A program made the position numbers and the translations under genes. Positions 9,467 through 18,688 of a stretch of 64,000 bases of DNA are shown piece after piece; position 1 is the stretch's first letter; each line of letters opens with the position of its first letter. Origin of the DNA: Panacagrimonas sp. (GTDB lineage Bacteria; Pseudomonadota; Gammaproteobacteria; Nevskiales; Nevskiaceae); assembly GCF_020697055.1 (NCBI RefSeq), contig NZ_JAJFBP010000001.1, positions 242,551-306,550 of the forward strand, given 5' to 3'. The notes under the pieces are model-generated. The model made no database searches and was not told where the DNA came from. It saw nothing but the letters and a program-made list of their open reading frames with translations.

Positions 9467-10372
9467 ATGCGCATCCGAAAAGCCGTCTTCCCTGTCGCCG
9501 GCATGGGCACGCGATTTCTGCCGGCCACCAAGGCGAGCGCCAAGGAGATGCTGCCGGTCGTCGACAAACCCCTGATCCAGTACGCGGTCCAGGAGGCGAT
9601 CAGCGCGGGCGCCGAGGAGCTGATCTTCATCACTGGCCGGTCGAAGAATTCGATCATGGACCACTTCGACAAGGCCTACGAGCTCGAGGCCGAGCTCGCG
9701 CAGCGCGGCAAGGACAAGCTGCTGCAGCTGGTCCAGGAGATCCTGCCGCCGGGCATCACCTGCATCTTCATCCGCCAGGCCGAGGCGCTCGGGCTGGGCC
9801 ACGCGGTGCTGTGCGCCTGGCCCGCGGTGGGCGACGAGGACTTCTCGGTGATCCTGGCCGACGACCTGATCGACGGTCGCCTGCGGCCGTGCCTGGCGCA
9901 GATGCAGCGCGTCTATCAGGAGTACGGCACCAGCGTGATCGCCACCGAGCGCGTGCCCAAGGAGGAGATCTCGGGCTACGGCTGCGTCGACGTGCAGCCG
10001 GTCGGTCCCGGACTGGGCGAGATCCGCGCGATCGTGGAGAAGCCCAAGCCGGAGGAGGCGCCGAGCAATCTCGCGGTGGTCGGTCGCTACATCCTGACGC
10101 CGCGGATCTTCAAGCTGCTCGAGCGCACGCCGCGCGGCAAGGGCGGCGAGATCCAGCTCACCGATGCCATCCAGGCGATGATCCAGGAGCAGACCGTGCT
10201 GGCCTACGAATTCGAAGGCACGCGCTACGACTGCGGCTCCAAGCTCGGGTATCTGAAGGCCAACGTCGAATACGGGCTCAAGCACCCCGAGCTGGCCGAG
10301 GAATTCCGCACCTACCTGGCCGGGCTGACCGCCGACTGGTCGCAGCCGCGCATGGCCAAGACCGGCACCTGA
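9467..10372 (+). CDS. galU: UTP-glucose-1-phosphate uridylyltransferase
   Basis: Makes UDP-glucose from UTP and glucose-1-phosphate, the precursor for exopolysaccharide, LPS core and osmolyte synthesis. The 301-residue protein begins with the nucleotidyltransferase motif AGMGTRFLPATKASAKEMLP (about residues 9-28), then VVDKPLIQYAVQEA. The catalytic region with DDLID and the substrate loop EKPKPEEAPS is present, and the length is normal for bacterial GalU. A 130-base gap separates it from the RND operon, so it is probably transcribed on its own. A 12-bp palindrome (GACTCCGGAGTC, 9342-9353) lies in that gap, without clear promoter boxes around it. Confidence 0.96.
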   Translation: MRIRKAVFPVAGMGTRFLPATKASAKEMLPVVDKPLIQYAVQEAISAGAEELIFITGRSKNSIMDHFDKAYELEAELAQRGKDKLLQLVQEILPPGITCIFIRQAEALGLGHAVLCAWPAVGDEDFSVILADDLIDGRLRPCLAQMQRVYQEYGTSVIATERVPKEEISGYGCVDVQPVGPGLGEIRAIVEKPKPEEAPSNLAVVGRYILTPRIFKLLERTPRGKGGEIQLTDAIQAMIQEQTVLAYEFEGTRYDCGSKLGYLKANVEYGLKHPELAEEFRTYLAGLTADWSQPRMAKTGT

Positions 10373-10378
10373 AAAGGC

Positions 10379-10466
10379 AGGCGTTGGCGGCAGGACGCTC
10401 GCTTCGCCGGCCGTAGGGGAAGCAGCCCGTCACCACCACCAACGCCTACCGCCCAACGCCTACCGC
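10379..10466. repeat. Tandem 14-bp repeat plus an inverted partial copy, upstream of sucA
   Basis: CCAACGCCTACCGC occurs twice in exact tandem (10439-10452 and 10453-10466), ending six bases before the sucA ATG. An inverted partial copy, AGGCGTTGGCGG, lies at 10379-10390, so a long stem can form across the galU-sucA gap. There is no purine-rich ribosome binding site between the repeat and the sucA start. A small dispersed intergenic repeat or a regulatory leader are both possible. Confidence 0.6.
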
Positions 10467-10472
10467 CTATCC

Positions 10473-13337
10473 ATGACTTCCAGCAAATACCAGAGCTTCA
10501 TCGCCTCGTCGTCGATCGGCGGCCATAACGCGGCCTTCGTCGAGATGTACTACGAGCAGTTCCTCGAAGATCCCGAGTCGGTCGAGCCGAGCTGGCGCGC
10601 CTATTTCCGCAACATCCAGGACCAGAGCGCCGAGCGCGAGACCGCGCACAGCGACGTCGTCGCCAAGTTCGAGGCCCTGGCCCGCGACAAGCGTCCGGGC
10701 ACGGTCATCGTCGAGGGCGGTGGGTTCGACGCGCGTGCTGCCGAGAAGCAGGCCGCGGTTCTGCGCCTGATCAACTACTACCGCGTGCGCGGTCACCAGG
10801 TGGCGCGGCTCGATCCGCTGGGTCTGGCGCCGACCGACCTGATTCCCGACCTCGATCCGGCCTTCCACGGCCTGACCGGGGCCGACATGGACACGACGTT
10901 CAACACCGGCACGCTGGCCACGGCCGATCGGCTGCCGCTGCGCGACATCCTCAAGCTGCTCAAGGCCGTTTACACCGACACCGTCGGTGTCGAGTACATG
11001 TACATCACCGAGACCACCGAGAAGCGCTGGATCCAGAAGCGCCTCGAAGGGGTCGCGTTCAAGCCGCGCCTGAGCGCCGAGCGCAAGAAGACCACGCTGC
11101 TGCAGCTGGTCGCGGCCGAGGGGCTCGAGCGCTACCTGCACAACAAGTACGTCGGCCAGAAGCGCTTCTCGCTGGAAGGCGGCGATGCGCTGATCCCCGC
11201 GATGGACGAGGTGCTGCGCGCCTGCGCCGAGCGCGACGTCGAGGAAGTGCTGATCGGCATGGCCCATCGCGGCCGCCTCAACGTGCTGGTGAACGTGCTC
11301 GGCAAATCGCCCAAGGACCTGTTCGCCGAGTTCGAAGGCAAGTACTCGGTCGACTCGCTCTCCCGCGCGGGCGACGTGAAGTACCACATGGGTTTTTCGG
11401 CGGACGTCGAGGTGCAGGGCAAGCGTCTGCACATGGTGCTGGCGTTCAATCCGTCGCACCTCGAGATCGTCAACCCGGTGGTCGAAGGCAGCGTCAAGGC
11501 GCGCCAGACGCGTCGCCACGACAAGAAGGGCGAGCGCGTGGTGCCGGTGCTGATCCACGGCGACGCCGCGTTTGCCGGCCAGGGCGTGGTGATGGAGACG
11601 ATGCAGCTCTCCGAGGCCAAGGGCTACGGTACCGGGGGCACGATGCACATCATCGTGAACAATCAGATCGGTTTCACGACGCCCAATCCGATCGAGGCCG
11701 CGCCGAGCAAGGAAGCGCGCACGTCGCGCTACTGCACCGATCTGGCCAAGATGCTCGAGTGCCCGGTGTTCCACGTGAACGGCGACGATCCGGAAGCGGT
11801 GGTGTTCGTCACGCGCCTGGCGATGGACTTCCGCAACGAGTTCCACAAGGACGTGCTGGTCGACATCTGCTGCTACCGCCGCCTGGGCCACAACGAGGCC
11901 GACGAGCCGTCGGTCACCAGCCCGGTGATGTACGAGAAGATCAAGAAGCACCCGACCACGCTGACGCTGTATTCCAAGAAGCTCGAGGAAGAAGGCGCCA
12001 TCGCCAAGGGCGAGGCCGAGGAACTGGTCAAGAAATACCGCTCGGGCCTGGACCAGGGCGAGAACATCGCCCGCACGACGCTGGGCCTAGTCGGCAACAA
12101 ACACACGGTCAACTGGAGCAACTACGGCAAGGGCACCTGGGATACGCCCTCCGACACCTCGGCCAAGCCCGAGCTGCTGCGTTCGCTCCACGAGCGTGTG
12201 GCCAAGCTGCCGGATGGATTCACGCTGCACGCGCGCGTGCAGAAGCTGTACGAGGACCGCGCCAAGATGGCGGCGGGCGAGCAGCCCATGGACTGGGGCT
12301 TCGCCGAGACCATGGCCTACGCAACGCTCGTCAACGAGGGTTTCTCGGTGCGCCTGTCCGGCCAGGACGCGCGCCGCGGCACGTTCTTCCATCGCCACGC
12401 GACGGTCCACGATTCGGTCAACGGCATGCGCTACACGCCGTTGCGGCATCTCGACGCGGATCGCAACCGCTTCATCGTCAACGACACGCTGCTGTCCGAA
12501 GAAGGCGTGCTCGGCTTCGAGTACGGCTACTCGACTACCGATCCCGACACGCTGGTGATCTGGGAAGCGCAGTTCGGCGACTTCGCCAACGGCGCGCAGG
12601 TGCTGTTCGACCAGTTCATCGCCAGCGGCTACGCCAAGTGGGGCCGCCTGTGCGGCCTGACCGTGTTCCTGCCGCACGGCTACGAAGGACAGGGCCCCGA
12701 GCATTCATCGGGACGTCTCGAGCGCTGGCTGCAGCTGTGCGCCGGCAACAACCAGCAGGTGGTGGTGCCGTCCACGCCCGCGCAGATGTTCCACATGCTG
12801 CGCCGGCAGATGAAGCGCTCGCTGCGCCTGCCGCTGATCGTGATGACGCCCAAGTCGCTGCTGCGCCATCCGCTGTCGGTCTCGACGCTCGACGATCTGG
12901 CCAAGGGTCGTTTCCAGCCGCTGATCCACGAGACCGAGAAGCTCGACGCGCAGAAGGTGCGGCGCATCGTCTTCTGCTCGGGCAAGGTCTACTACGACCT
13001 CGTGCAGGCGCGCGCCAAGGAGAAGATGGCCGACGTCGCGGTCGTGCGCATCGAGCAGCTGTATCCGTTTCCGCGCGAGGATTACGAGGCGGCGCTGGCG
13101 ATGTTTCCGAATGCCAAGGAAGTCTGCTGGTGCCAGGAAGAGCCCGAGAACCAGGGTGCCTGGTACCAGATCAAGCATCGCCTGCAGATCTACCTGTCGG
13201 CGCAGCACCAGATGTTCTATGCGACGCGTCCGGGCATGGCGACGACGGCCGGCGGCTACCTCAAGGTGCACAACAAGGAACAGGAAGAGCTGATCCGCGA
13301 AGCGCTCGCGGGCGGCCGGGCAGCCAAGGGCGGCTGA
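10473..13337 (+). CDS. sucA: 2-oxoglutarate dehydrogenase E1 component
   Basis: The thiamine diphosphate-dependent decarboxylase of the TCA-cycle 2-oxoglutarate dehydrogenase complex, which passes the succinyl group to the lipoyl arm of SucB. The 954-residue product has the usual length and motifs: an N-terminal SucB-binding segment (FVEMYYEQFLEDP), GMAHRGRLNVLVNVLGK, the diphosphate-binding region with NNQIGFTTP, and the C-terminal transketolase-like half (WEAQFGDFANGAQVLFDQF). It is followed 32 bases later by sucB. The E3 gene lpdA is 6.3 kb downstream, beyond an accessory block. Confidence 0.97.
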   Translation: MTSSKYQSFIASSSIGGHNAAFVEMYYEQFLEDPESVEPSWRAYFRNIQDQSAERETAHSDVVAKFEALARDKRPGTVIVEGGGFDARAAEKQAAVLRLINYYRVRGHQVARLDPLGLAPTDLIPDLDPAFHGLTGADMDTTFNTGTLATADRLPLRDILKLLKAVYTDTVGVEYMYITETTEKRWIQKRLEGVAFKPRLSAERKKTTLLQLVAAEGLERYLHNKYVGQKRFSLEGGDALIPAMDEVLRACAERDVEEVLIGMAHRGRLNVLVNVLGKSPKDLFAEFEGKYSVDSLSRAGDVKYHMGFSADVEVQGKRLHMVLAFNPSHLEIVNPVVEGSVKARQTRRHDKKGERVVPVLIHGDAAFAGQGVVMETMQLSEAKGYGTGGTMHIIVNNQIGFTTPNPIEAAPSKEARTSRYCTDLAKMLECPVFHVNGDDPEAVVFVTRLAMDFRNEFHKDVLVDICCYRRLGHNEADEPSVTSPVMYEKIKKHPTTLTLYSKKLEEEGAIAKGEAEELVKKYRSGLDQGENIARTTLGLVGNKHTVNWSNYGKGTWDTPSDTSAKPELLRSLHERVAKLPDGFTLHARVQKLYEDRAKMAAGEQPMDWGFAETMAYATLVNEGFSVRLSGQDARRGTFFHRHATVHDSVNGMRYTPLRHLDADRNRFIVNDTLLSEEGVLGFEYGYSTTDPDTLVIWEAQFGDFANGAQVLFDQFIASGYAKWGRLCGLTVFLPHGYEGQGPEHSSGRLERWLQLCAGNNQQVVVPSTPAQMFHMLRRQMKRSLRLPLIVMTPKSLLRHPLSVSTLDDLAKGRFQPLIHETEKLDAQKVRRIVFCSGKVYYDLVQARAKEKMADVAVVRIEQLYPFPREDYEAALAMFPNAKEVCWCQEEPENQGAWYQIKHRLQIYLSAQHQMFYATRPGMATTAGGYLKVHNKEQEELIREALAGGRAAKGG

Positions 13338-13369
13338 CCACAACAAGACTCCAGACGAGAAAAAAATAG

Positions 13370-14572
13370 ATGAGCATCGAAATCAAGGTTCCCATCCTTC
13401 CCGAATCCGTTTCGTCCGCGACGGTGGCCACCTGGCACCTCAAGGCCGGTGACGCGGTCAAGCGCGAGCAGAATCTGGTCGACCTCGAGACCGACAAGGT
13501 CATGCTCGAGGTTCCGGCCACCGCCGACGGCGTGCTCACGGAAGTGCGCATCGGTGCGGGTGCGACGGTGAAGGCCGGCGACATCATCGGCATCCTGGAA
13601 GAGGGCGCCGCCCCGGCTGCATCGTCGACTCCGGCCAAGACCGACGGCGCCGCGAAGTCCGCCGCTGCCGATGAAGGCCAGAGCCCGGCGGTGCGCAAGC
13701 TGCTCGCCGAAATGAACCTGTCGGCCGGCACGATCACCGGCAGCGGCAAGGGCGGTCGCCTGACCGTGGAGGACGTCAAGGCTGCGGCCGATCGCCAGAA
13801 GTCCGCGCCGGCCGCGGCCCCGGCGGCAGCGAAGGCCGAACCGGCGCCGGCTGCGCGTCGCATCTCCGGGTCGCGCGAGGAACAGCGCGTGGCGATGACG
13901 CGCATCCGTGCGCGCATCGCCGAGCGCCTGGTCGAGGCGCAGGCGACCGCCGCGATGCTGACGACGTTCAACGAGGTCGATCTCAAGGCGGTCGGCGACC
14001 TGCGCTCGAAGTACAAGGAAGGTTTCGAGAAGGCGCACGGCGTGAAGCTCGGCTACATGAGCTTCTTCGTGCGGGCCGCGATCGAAGCGCTGAAGAAGTA
14101 TCCGGCCGTCAACGCCTCCATCGACGGCACCGAGGTGGTCTATCACGGCTACTACGACGTCGGCGTCGCCGTCTCGACCGAGCGTGGCCTGGTGGTGCCG
14201 ATCCTGCGCGACGCCGACGCGCTGTCGTTCGGCGACATCGAGAAGTCGATCGCCGACCTGGGTGTGAAGGCGCGCAACAACAAGCTGACGATGGACGACC
14301 TCACCGGCGGCACGTTCTCGATCACCAATGGTGGCGTGTTCGGTTCGATGATGTCGACGCCGATCCTCAATCCGCCGCAGGCGGCGATCCTGGGCATGCA
14401 CGGCATCTTCGATCGCCCGATCGCCGTCAACGGCGAGGTCGTGATCCGGCCGATGATGTACCTGGCCCTGACCTACGATCACCGGCTGATCGATGGTCGC
14501 GAGGCGGTGCTGTTCCTGCGCGCGATCAAGGAGAGCCTGGAAGATCCGGCGCGCCTGCTGCTGAATCTGTGA
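13370..14572 (+). CDS. sucB: Dihydrolipoyllysine succinyltransferase (E2 of 2-oxoglutarate dehydrogenase)
   Basis: The core E2 enzyme that transfers succinyl from lipoamide to CoA. The 400-residue protein has a single N-terminal lipoyl domain with the modified lysine in [11 protein letters not shown] (Lys43). An Ala/Pro-rich linker follows, then a peripheral subunit-binding domain ([20 protein letters not shown]), a second linker and the catalytic domain. The active-site motif [10 protein letters not shown] places His371 and Asp375 near the C-terminus. It is co-transcribed with sucA. The downstream gene is convergent, and a strong inverted repeat separates them. Confidence 0.97.
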   Translation: MSIEIKVPILPESVSSATVATWHLKAGDAVKREQNLVDLETDKVMLEVPATADGVLTEVRIGAGATVKAGDIIGILEEGAAPAASSTPAKTDGAAKSAAADEGQSPAVRKLLAEMNLSAGTITGSGKGGRLTVEDVKAAADRQKSAPAAAPAAAKAEPAPAARRISGSREEQRVAMTRIRARIAERLVEAQATAAMLTTFNEVDLKAVGDLRSKYKEGFEKAHGVKLGYMSFFVRAAIEALKKYPAVNASIDGTEVVYHGYYDVGVAVSTERGLVVPILRDADALSFGDIEKSIADLGVKARNNKLTMDDLTGGTFSITNGGVFGSMMSTPILNPPQAAILGMHGIFDRPIAVNGEVVIRPMMYLALTYDHRLIDGREAVLFLRAIKESLEDPARLLLNL

Positions 14573-14591
14573 GCCCCCTGTTCGTGGTGGA

Positions 14592-14668
14592 CCGTCCCGG
14601 GCTTGGCCCGGGTTACGGTGCTGCATAGCAACGGTCATCGAGCGTAGCCCGGGCGAGGCCCGGGACGG
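14592..14668. repeat. GC-rich inverted repeat between convergent genes (REP-like, possible bidirectional terminator)
   Basis: Arms 14592-14616 and 14644-14668 match at 22 of 25 positions when one is reverse-complemented. Each arm contains two CCCGGG hexamers and is itself nearly palindromic. The loop is 27 bases. It lies between the ends of sucB (+) and the P450 gene (-), where it could stop transcription from both sides, although there is no T tract. A 14-base core (GCGTAGCCCGGGCG) recurs at 54149-54162 inside the acyl-CoA synthetase gene, which suggests a dispersed element. Confidence 0.7.
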
Positions 14669-14670
14669 CC

Positions 14671-16032
14671 TCAAGGGGCTGCGGCCAGCGTCAACGGCAA
14701 TCCATCCGAAGGTCGCACGAGCGGCGCGAGCTGGAATGGTGCGTGATAGTTCGCAGGCACCGACAGGCGTGCTGCGTGCAGCAGCTGTACCAGCACCGCC
14801 TTGACCTGCATCTCGGCGAAGTGAAGCCCCAGACACATGTGCGCGCCGCCGCCGAAGGGCGTCCAGGCGAACGGATGACGCCGCTGCTCGGATCGCGCCG
14901 GTGAAAAACGCTCCGGGTCGAATCGATCCGGATCGGTCCAGTATTCGGCCATGCGCTGCGTCGCGATCGGATAGACCATCACCGGAACGTCGGCCGGCAG
15001 GCGCACGCCGCCGAACTCGCACTCGCGCACCGTGCGCCGCAGGATCACTGTCAGCGGCGGATACAGGCGCAGCGACTCGCGCAGCACCCAGTCGATCTCC
15101 TCGAGTCGGGCCAGGTCTTCGTGCATCAGCGCGCGTTGTGCGAACGCGTTCGACATGCCACGCAGCCGCGTCTGCCAGTCCTCGTGCTTGGCCAGTGCAT
15201 AGGCGATGGTCGCCAGCGCGCTGGTGGTGGTGTCATGCGCCGCCATCATCAGGAAGATCAGGTGATCGACGATCTCGGCATCCGAGTAGCGCAGCCCGTT
15301 TTCGTCCTGCGCGCGGCACAGCTGGCTGAGCAGGTCCGTCCCGACGCCCTCGCGACGCGGCGCGATGCGCTGCTCGATCAGGCGCGCCAGGTAGCGTCGT
15401 CCGGCCAGACCGCGCTCGTATTTGCGTCCGATGACCGGGATCCGGTTGACCGCGTTCGAGGCTTCCACCAGGTCGAAGAACGCTTCACCGACGCGATCGA
15501 TCTCGTTGGGCAGCTCGACGTCGAGGAACACGTCGCAGGCGATCTCGAGCGTCAGCCGTTTCACCGCGGGGTAGAACGCCAGTTCGCGCTTCTGCATCCA
15601 GCCGCAGATCGCGCCGGCGATGCGCGGATTCATTCGCGCCAGGTACCCGGCCAGGGCTTCCTTTCGGAAGGCCGGCTGCATCAGCCGGCGCTGGTACCGG
15701 TGATCGTCGCCGTCGCGCAGCATCAGGCCGCGCGGGAACAGCTGTCCGAGCGTCGGTTCCCAGCCCCGATACGCCGAGAAGTTGCCGGCCCGATCGAGCA
15801 GCACGAATTCGTTGGCGTCCGCCGAGATCAGACTGAGCGTGCGCTCGAACAGGAAGCGCGTGCGCGACACCGCTCCGTATTCGGCGAGCTGGCGACGGGC
15901 AAATTCGAGCGGACTGGCGATGAACTGGAATGTGTGCCCGACGACCCAGGGCCCGTCGGATCCGGGGATGTGTCGGACCTCGGCTAGCGGCGGATTGCGT
16001 TGGCGCGAGTAGTTGGCGAGGAGTCCGGGCAT
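14671..16032 (-). CDS. Cytochrome P450
   Basis: A soluble-looking bacterial P450 monooxygenase of 453 residues. The heme-thiolate motif FGGGAHMCLG puts the iron ligand at Cys400. The K-helix ExxR is in LRESLRLYPP, and the I-helix oxygen-activation motif is MMAAHDTTTSA. There is no N-terminal membrane anchor. The ATG at 16032 is chosen because the open frame continues upstream only through the divergent regulator gene. An AraC-type regulator is transcribed divergently 81 bases away and probably controls it. No ferredoxin or reductase gene is adjacent, so the electron partner is encoded elsewhere. The substrate is unknown. Confidence 0.92.
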   Translation of the reverse strand: MPGLLANYSRQRNPPLAEVRHIPGSDGPWVVGHTFQFIASPLEFARRQLAEYGAVSRTRFLFERTLSLISADANEFVLLDRAGNFSAYRGWEPTLGQLFPRGLMLRDGDDHRYQRRLMQPAFRKEALAGYLARMNPRIAGAICGWMQKRELAFYPAVKRLTLEIACDVFLDVELPNEIDRVGEAFFDLVEASNAVNRIPVIGRKYERGLAGRRYLARLIEQRIAPRREGVGTDLLSQLCRAQDENGLRYSDAEIVDHLIFLMMAAHDTTTSALATIAYALAKHEDWQTRLRGMSNAFAQRALMHEDLARLEEIDWVLRESLRLYPPLTVILRRTVRECEFGGVRLPADVPVMVYPIATQRMAEYWTDPDRFDPERFSPARSEQRRHPFAWTPFGGGAHMCLGLHFAEMQVKAVLVQLLHAARLSVPANYHAPFQLAPLVRPSDGLPLTLAAAP

Positions 16033-16113
16033 GGATCGGTGGAATTGAACGACCGGTCTATCGTGTCCGGGGTCCGAAGCAGTTTCAAGCGCTTGCACGG
16101 CATACTTCGACGC
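16033..16113. promoter_or_regulatory. Divergent promoter region of the P450 and AraC genes, with a GACCGGTC palindrome
   Basis: This 81-base gap must hold the start signals of both divergent genes. It contains the 8-bp palindrome GACCGGTC at 16051-16058. On the minus strand a TTGAAA lies near 16082-16087, but no good -10 box was found at the right distance. The same palindrome appears in two other regulatory gaps of this window. Confidence 0.4.
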
Positions 16114-17130
16114 ATGCGCGACGCGGGCGGGGAAGAACGGGTACCCCTGATCACCTTGCCCAACTGGGTCAAGGCCGCCGCGGTCTGCGGCTTCAGCATC
16201 GGCGAGGTGTTCGAAGAACTCGGCGTCGAGGCCGACCTGCTGCACGCGCGCGAAGCCACGGTACGCGGCTCCGACATCGACCGGCTGATGGCGGCCTGCG
16301 TGGCCCGCTCGAGGCGCCGCCACTTTCCCTTCGCGCTCGGCGAGACGTTCGCGTTCGAATACCTGCCCGAGCTCGAGACCTTCCTCACCACCAGCCCGAC
16401 GCTGCGCGAATCGGCGCGCGTCTTCGAATGGCTGCGCCTGTTGATCAATCCGCATCTGCGGATGCAGCTGCACGAGGACGGTCCCCTCGCGAGCCTGCGC
16501 CTGGACTGGCAGGGCGGCGGCACGCCGCAGGTGTTCCAGTGGTTCGTCGAAGCCACGTTCGTGTCGGTGGCCAAGTTCGGACGCGCGCTGCTGCAGGGGC
16601 GGGGCGACATGCGCCGCGCGACGTTCCAGAGTCCGCGTCCCACGTACGCCGAGGAGGCACGCGAACGTCTGCGCGTGCCGGTGGCCTATGACCAGCTGCA
16701 CAACGCGCTGGAGATGGATCGCCGACTGCTCGACCTCAAGCTGCAGGGCGCGTTCGATTCGCTGCACCGGCAGGCCGAGCAGCTGGTCGCGCGACGCCTG
16801 GCCGAGCGCCCGGCGCCGCCGACGACCGCGATCCGGCTCGAACACGCGATGGAACGTCGGCCGTCGCTGCTCGGTCAGGGCATCGCGTCGTCGGCGCGTG
16901 AGCTGGGATTGCATCCGCGCACGTTGCAGCGACGCCTGGCCGACGAGGGACTGCGCTTCGCCGAGCTGCAGGCCAATCTGCGTCTCAAGCTCGCCAAGGC
17001 CTGGCTTGCCGACGCCGGGCTCGACATCGAATCGATTTCCGAGCGCCTGGGCTTCGCCGATCGGCGCAGTTTCACGCGCGCGTTCTCGCGCTGGACCGGA
17101 ACGACGCCGAGTGCGTTCCGCAAGGGCTGA
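16114..17130 (+). CDS. AraC-family transcriptional regulator (OruR/ArgR-like N-terminal domain)
   Basis: A 338-residue regulator. The N-terminal two-thirds resembles the Arabinose_bd-type sensor of OruR-like AraC proteins (opening with LPNWVKAAAVCGFSIGEVFEELGV). The last 100 residues carry two helix-turn-helix units, the first in SSARELGLHPRTLQRRLADE and the second in ESISERLGFADRRSFTRAF. ATG 16114 gives the usual length; longer in-frame starts would run into the P450 gene. Divergent placement suggests it controls the P450 gene and perhaps itself. The effector is unknown. Confidence 0.88.
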   Translation: MRDAGGEERVPLITLPNWVKAAAVCGFSIGEVFEELGVEADLLHAREATVRGSDIDRLMAACVARSRRRHFPFALGETFAFEYLPELETFLTTSPTLRESARVFEWLRLLINPHLRMQLHEDGPLASLRLDWQGGGTPQVFQWFVEATFVSVAKFGRALLQGRGDMRRATFQSPRPTYAEEARERLRVPVAYDQLHNALEMDRRLLDLKLQGAFDSLHRQAEQLVARRLAERPAPPTTAIRLEHAMERRPSLLGQGIASSARELGLHPRTLQRRLADEGLRFAELQANLRLKLAKAWLADAGLDIESISERLGFADRRSFTRAFSRWTGTTPSAFRKG

Positions 17131-17135
17131 GACGG

Positions 17136-18548
17136 TCAGCCGTAGGGCCGCAGGTAGTGGTCCCACATCAGGTTGGTGAACCGGCCGCGGGGATCGATGC
17201 GGCGCTTGAGGGCGGCAAAGGCCCGCGCTTCGGGATACGCCTTGGCGAACTGCGCCCGCGTGGCGTCCGGACGATACGGAAGGTAGTAGCGACCTCCGCG
17301 TTGAAGGCTCGCGTCGATCAGCTTGCGGGTCCATCCGCGGACCTGCTCGCTCGCGGCCTGCGTGGCGCGCTGCTTGAAGTACAGGACGAACGAGAACACG
17401 TCCTGCGGCGCCCATTTCAGCAGCGTCTCGGTATCGGCCGGCGAGTGGCGGACGGACAGGTTCAGGGCTTCGACCGCGTGGACGCGCAGGATCCGGGCGA
17501 GGTCGCGCGCGAAATCCACGAACGCCGGCTCGGGAACGAAATACTCCTGCAGCAGATAGGTGGAGACGCGGCGGGAACGCGGTTCCAGCGAGGCGGCGTC
17601 GAGGCTCGCCTCGTGGTTGCGCCACACGACCGGCGTGTCCCGCGCACGTTCGACTTTTTCGATCGTTCCGCGCAGCGAGGATCCGCCGGGCAGCTCGGTG
17701 ATCGCCCAGATCGCGTTGCGCTCGAGGCCGTAGTCGAGGCCACGGGGAATCAGGCGCAGCGGCTGCGTCACCGGGCGGGAACTGCGCGACCACGTCAGCG
17801 CCAGCGGTCGATCGAACGACGGCGGGCGAAGGTCGGCGTTGTGCAGCACGGCCCGTGGATCCGCCAGCACCCGCTCGCGGAAGAAGCGCGGGTACTCCTC
17901 CAGGCCGACGTCGGCGAACGTGCGCTCGATCGGCTCGTTGTCGGCCAGGTCCAGCTCGACCTCGGTCACCACGCCCAGACCACCGTAGCCGCCGACGACC
18001 GCACGAAAGAGCTCCGGTTCGATCGTTCTCGACAGCTCGAACACCTCGCCGTCGGCGCCCACCATCTGCAGCGCGCGGATCGAGCGGATCAGCGGGCCCA
18101 TGCCGACGTAGCGGCCGTGACAGTTCACCGATACCGAGCCGCCGACGGTGAAGTTGCTGTAGCTCTGCATGATGCGGACCGACAGATCGCGCGGGTCGAT
18201 CAGGTCCTGCAGGTCGCGCCATCGCATGCCGGCCTGGACGCGGGCCCGTCGACCCGGTGCGTCGATCCAGACCGCCTGGTCGAGTTGGCGAAGGTCCAGG
18301 TGAAGCGAATCCGGTGCGGCGATCTGTCCGCCCATGCTGAAGCGGCCGCCGCCGATGCTGACCGCGCCCCGGGTCTCGCGCAGGGCGCTCCGGATCTCGT
18401 CGGTGCTCCGCGGCCGCCGGATCGCCGCGACCGTGACTGGATTGAGCCCGCAGTTGTCACTGACCGTGGACCCGGCCGCCCGGACCCCGTACACCGCAGG
18501 CAGCAGGCCAGCGGCGGCGGCGTGAAGCAGAAACTGGCGTCGGTCCAT
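17136..18548 (-). CDS. FAD-binding oxidase (PCMH/lactone-oxidase-like) with a Tat signal
   Basis: A 470-residue flavoprotein of the FAD-linked oxidase family. It opens with a twin-arginine signal (MDRRQFLLHAAAAG, cut near GVRA), so it is probably folded with its cofactor and exported to the periplasm. The FAD domain follows with SIGGGRFSMGGQ and NFTVGGSVSVNCHG, then VVGGYGGLGVVTEVEL. The C-terminal end FTNLMWDHYLRPYG resembles aldonolactone oxidases. The first loop lacks the histidine used for covalent flavin attachment in many relatives, so FAD may be non-covalent. Its stop is five bases from the convergent AraC gene. The substrate is unknown. Confidence 0.82.
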   Translation of the reverse strand: MDRRQFLLHAAAAGLLPAVYGVRAAGSTVSDNCGLNPVTVAAIRRPRSTDEIRSALRETRGAVSIGGGRFSMGGQIAAPDSLHLDLRQLDQAVWIDAPGRRARVQAGMRWRDLQDLIDPRDLSVRIMQSYSNFTVGGSVSVNCHGRYVGMGPLIRSIRALQMVGADGEVFELSRTIEPELFRAVVGGYGGLGVVTEVELDLADNEPIERTFADVGLEEYPRFFRERVLADPRAVLHNADLRPPSFDRPLALTWSRSSRPVTQPLRLIPRGLDYGLERNAIWAITELPGGSSLRGTIEKVERARDTPVVWRNHEASLDAASLEPRSRRVSTYLLQEYFVPEPAFVDFARDLARILRVHAVEALNLSVRHSPADTETLLKWAPQDVFSFVLYFKQRATQAASEQVRGWTRKLIDASLQRGGRYYLPYRPDATRAQFAKAYPEARAFAALKRRIDPRGRFTNLMWDHYLRPYG

Positions 18549-18675
18549 GGGCGGATCTTGCGGTTTCCGGTGTGCAAGACGTTGTCGCCAAATGTTCCTT
18601 TTCGTCGCCGCCTGTCATATCCGGTTCCCTGGTCCGACGCCTAGAGTCGGCCCCAGAACTTGGACTTCGAACTGA

Positions 18676-18684
18676 AAAGGAGAG
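18676..18684 (+). promoter_or_regulatory. Ribosome binding site that fixes a GTG start
   Basis: AAAGGAGAG stands four bases before GTG 18689, optimal for that codon and too distant (16 bases) from the next in-frame ATG at 18701. It supports the GTG as the true start. Confidence 0.75.
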
Positions 18685-18688
18685 ACCC

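Noticed and set aside
16033..18222. Upstream extension of the P450 frame through the AraC gene and into the FAD oxidase gene
   Set aside because: The AraC and oxidase frames have real motifs and the P450 has a normal N-terminus at 16032, so a fusion protein is not supported.
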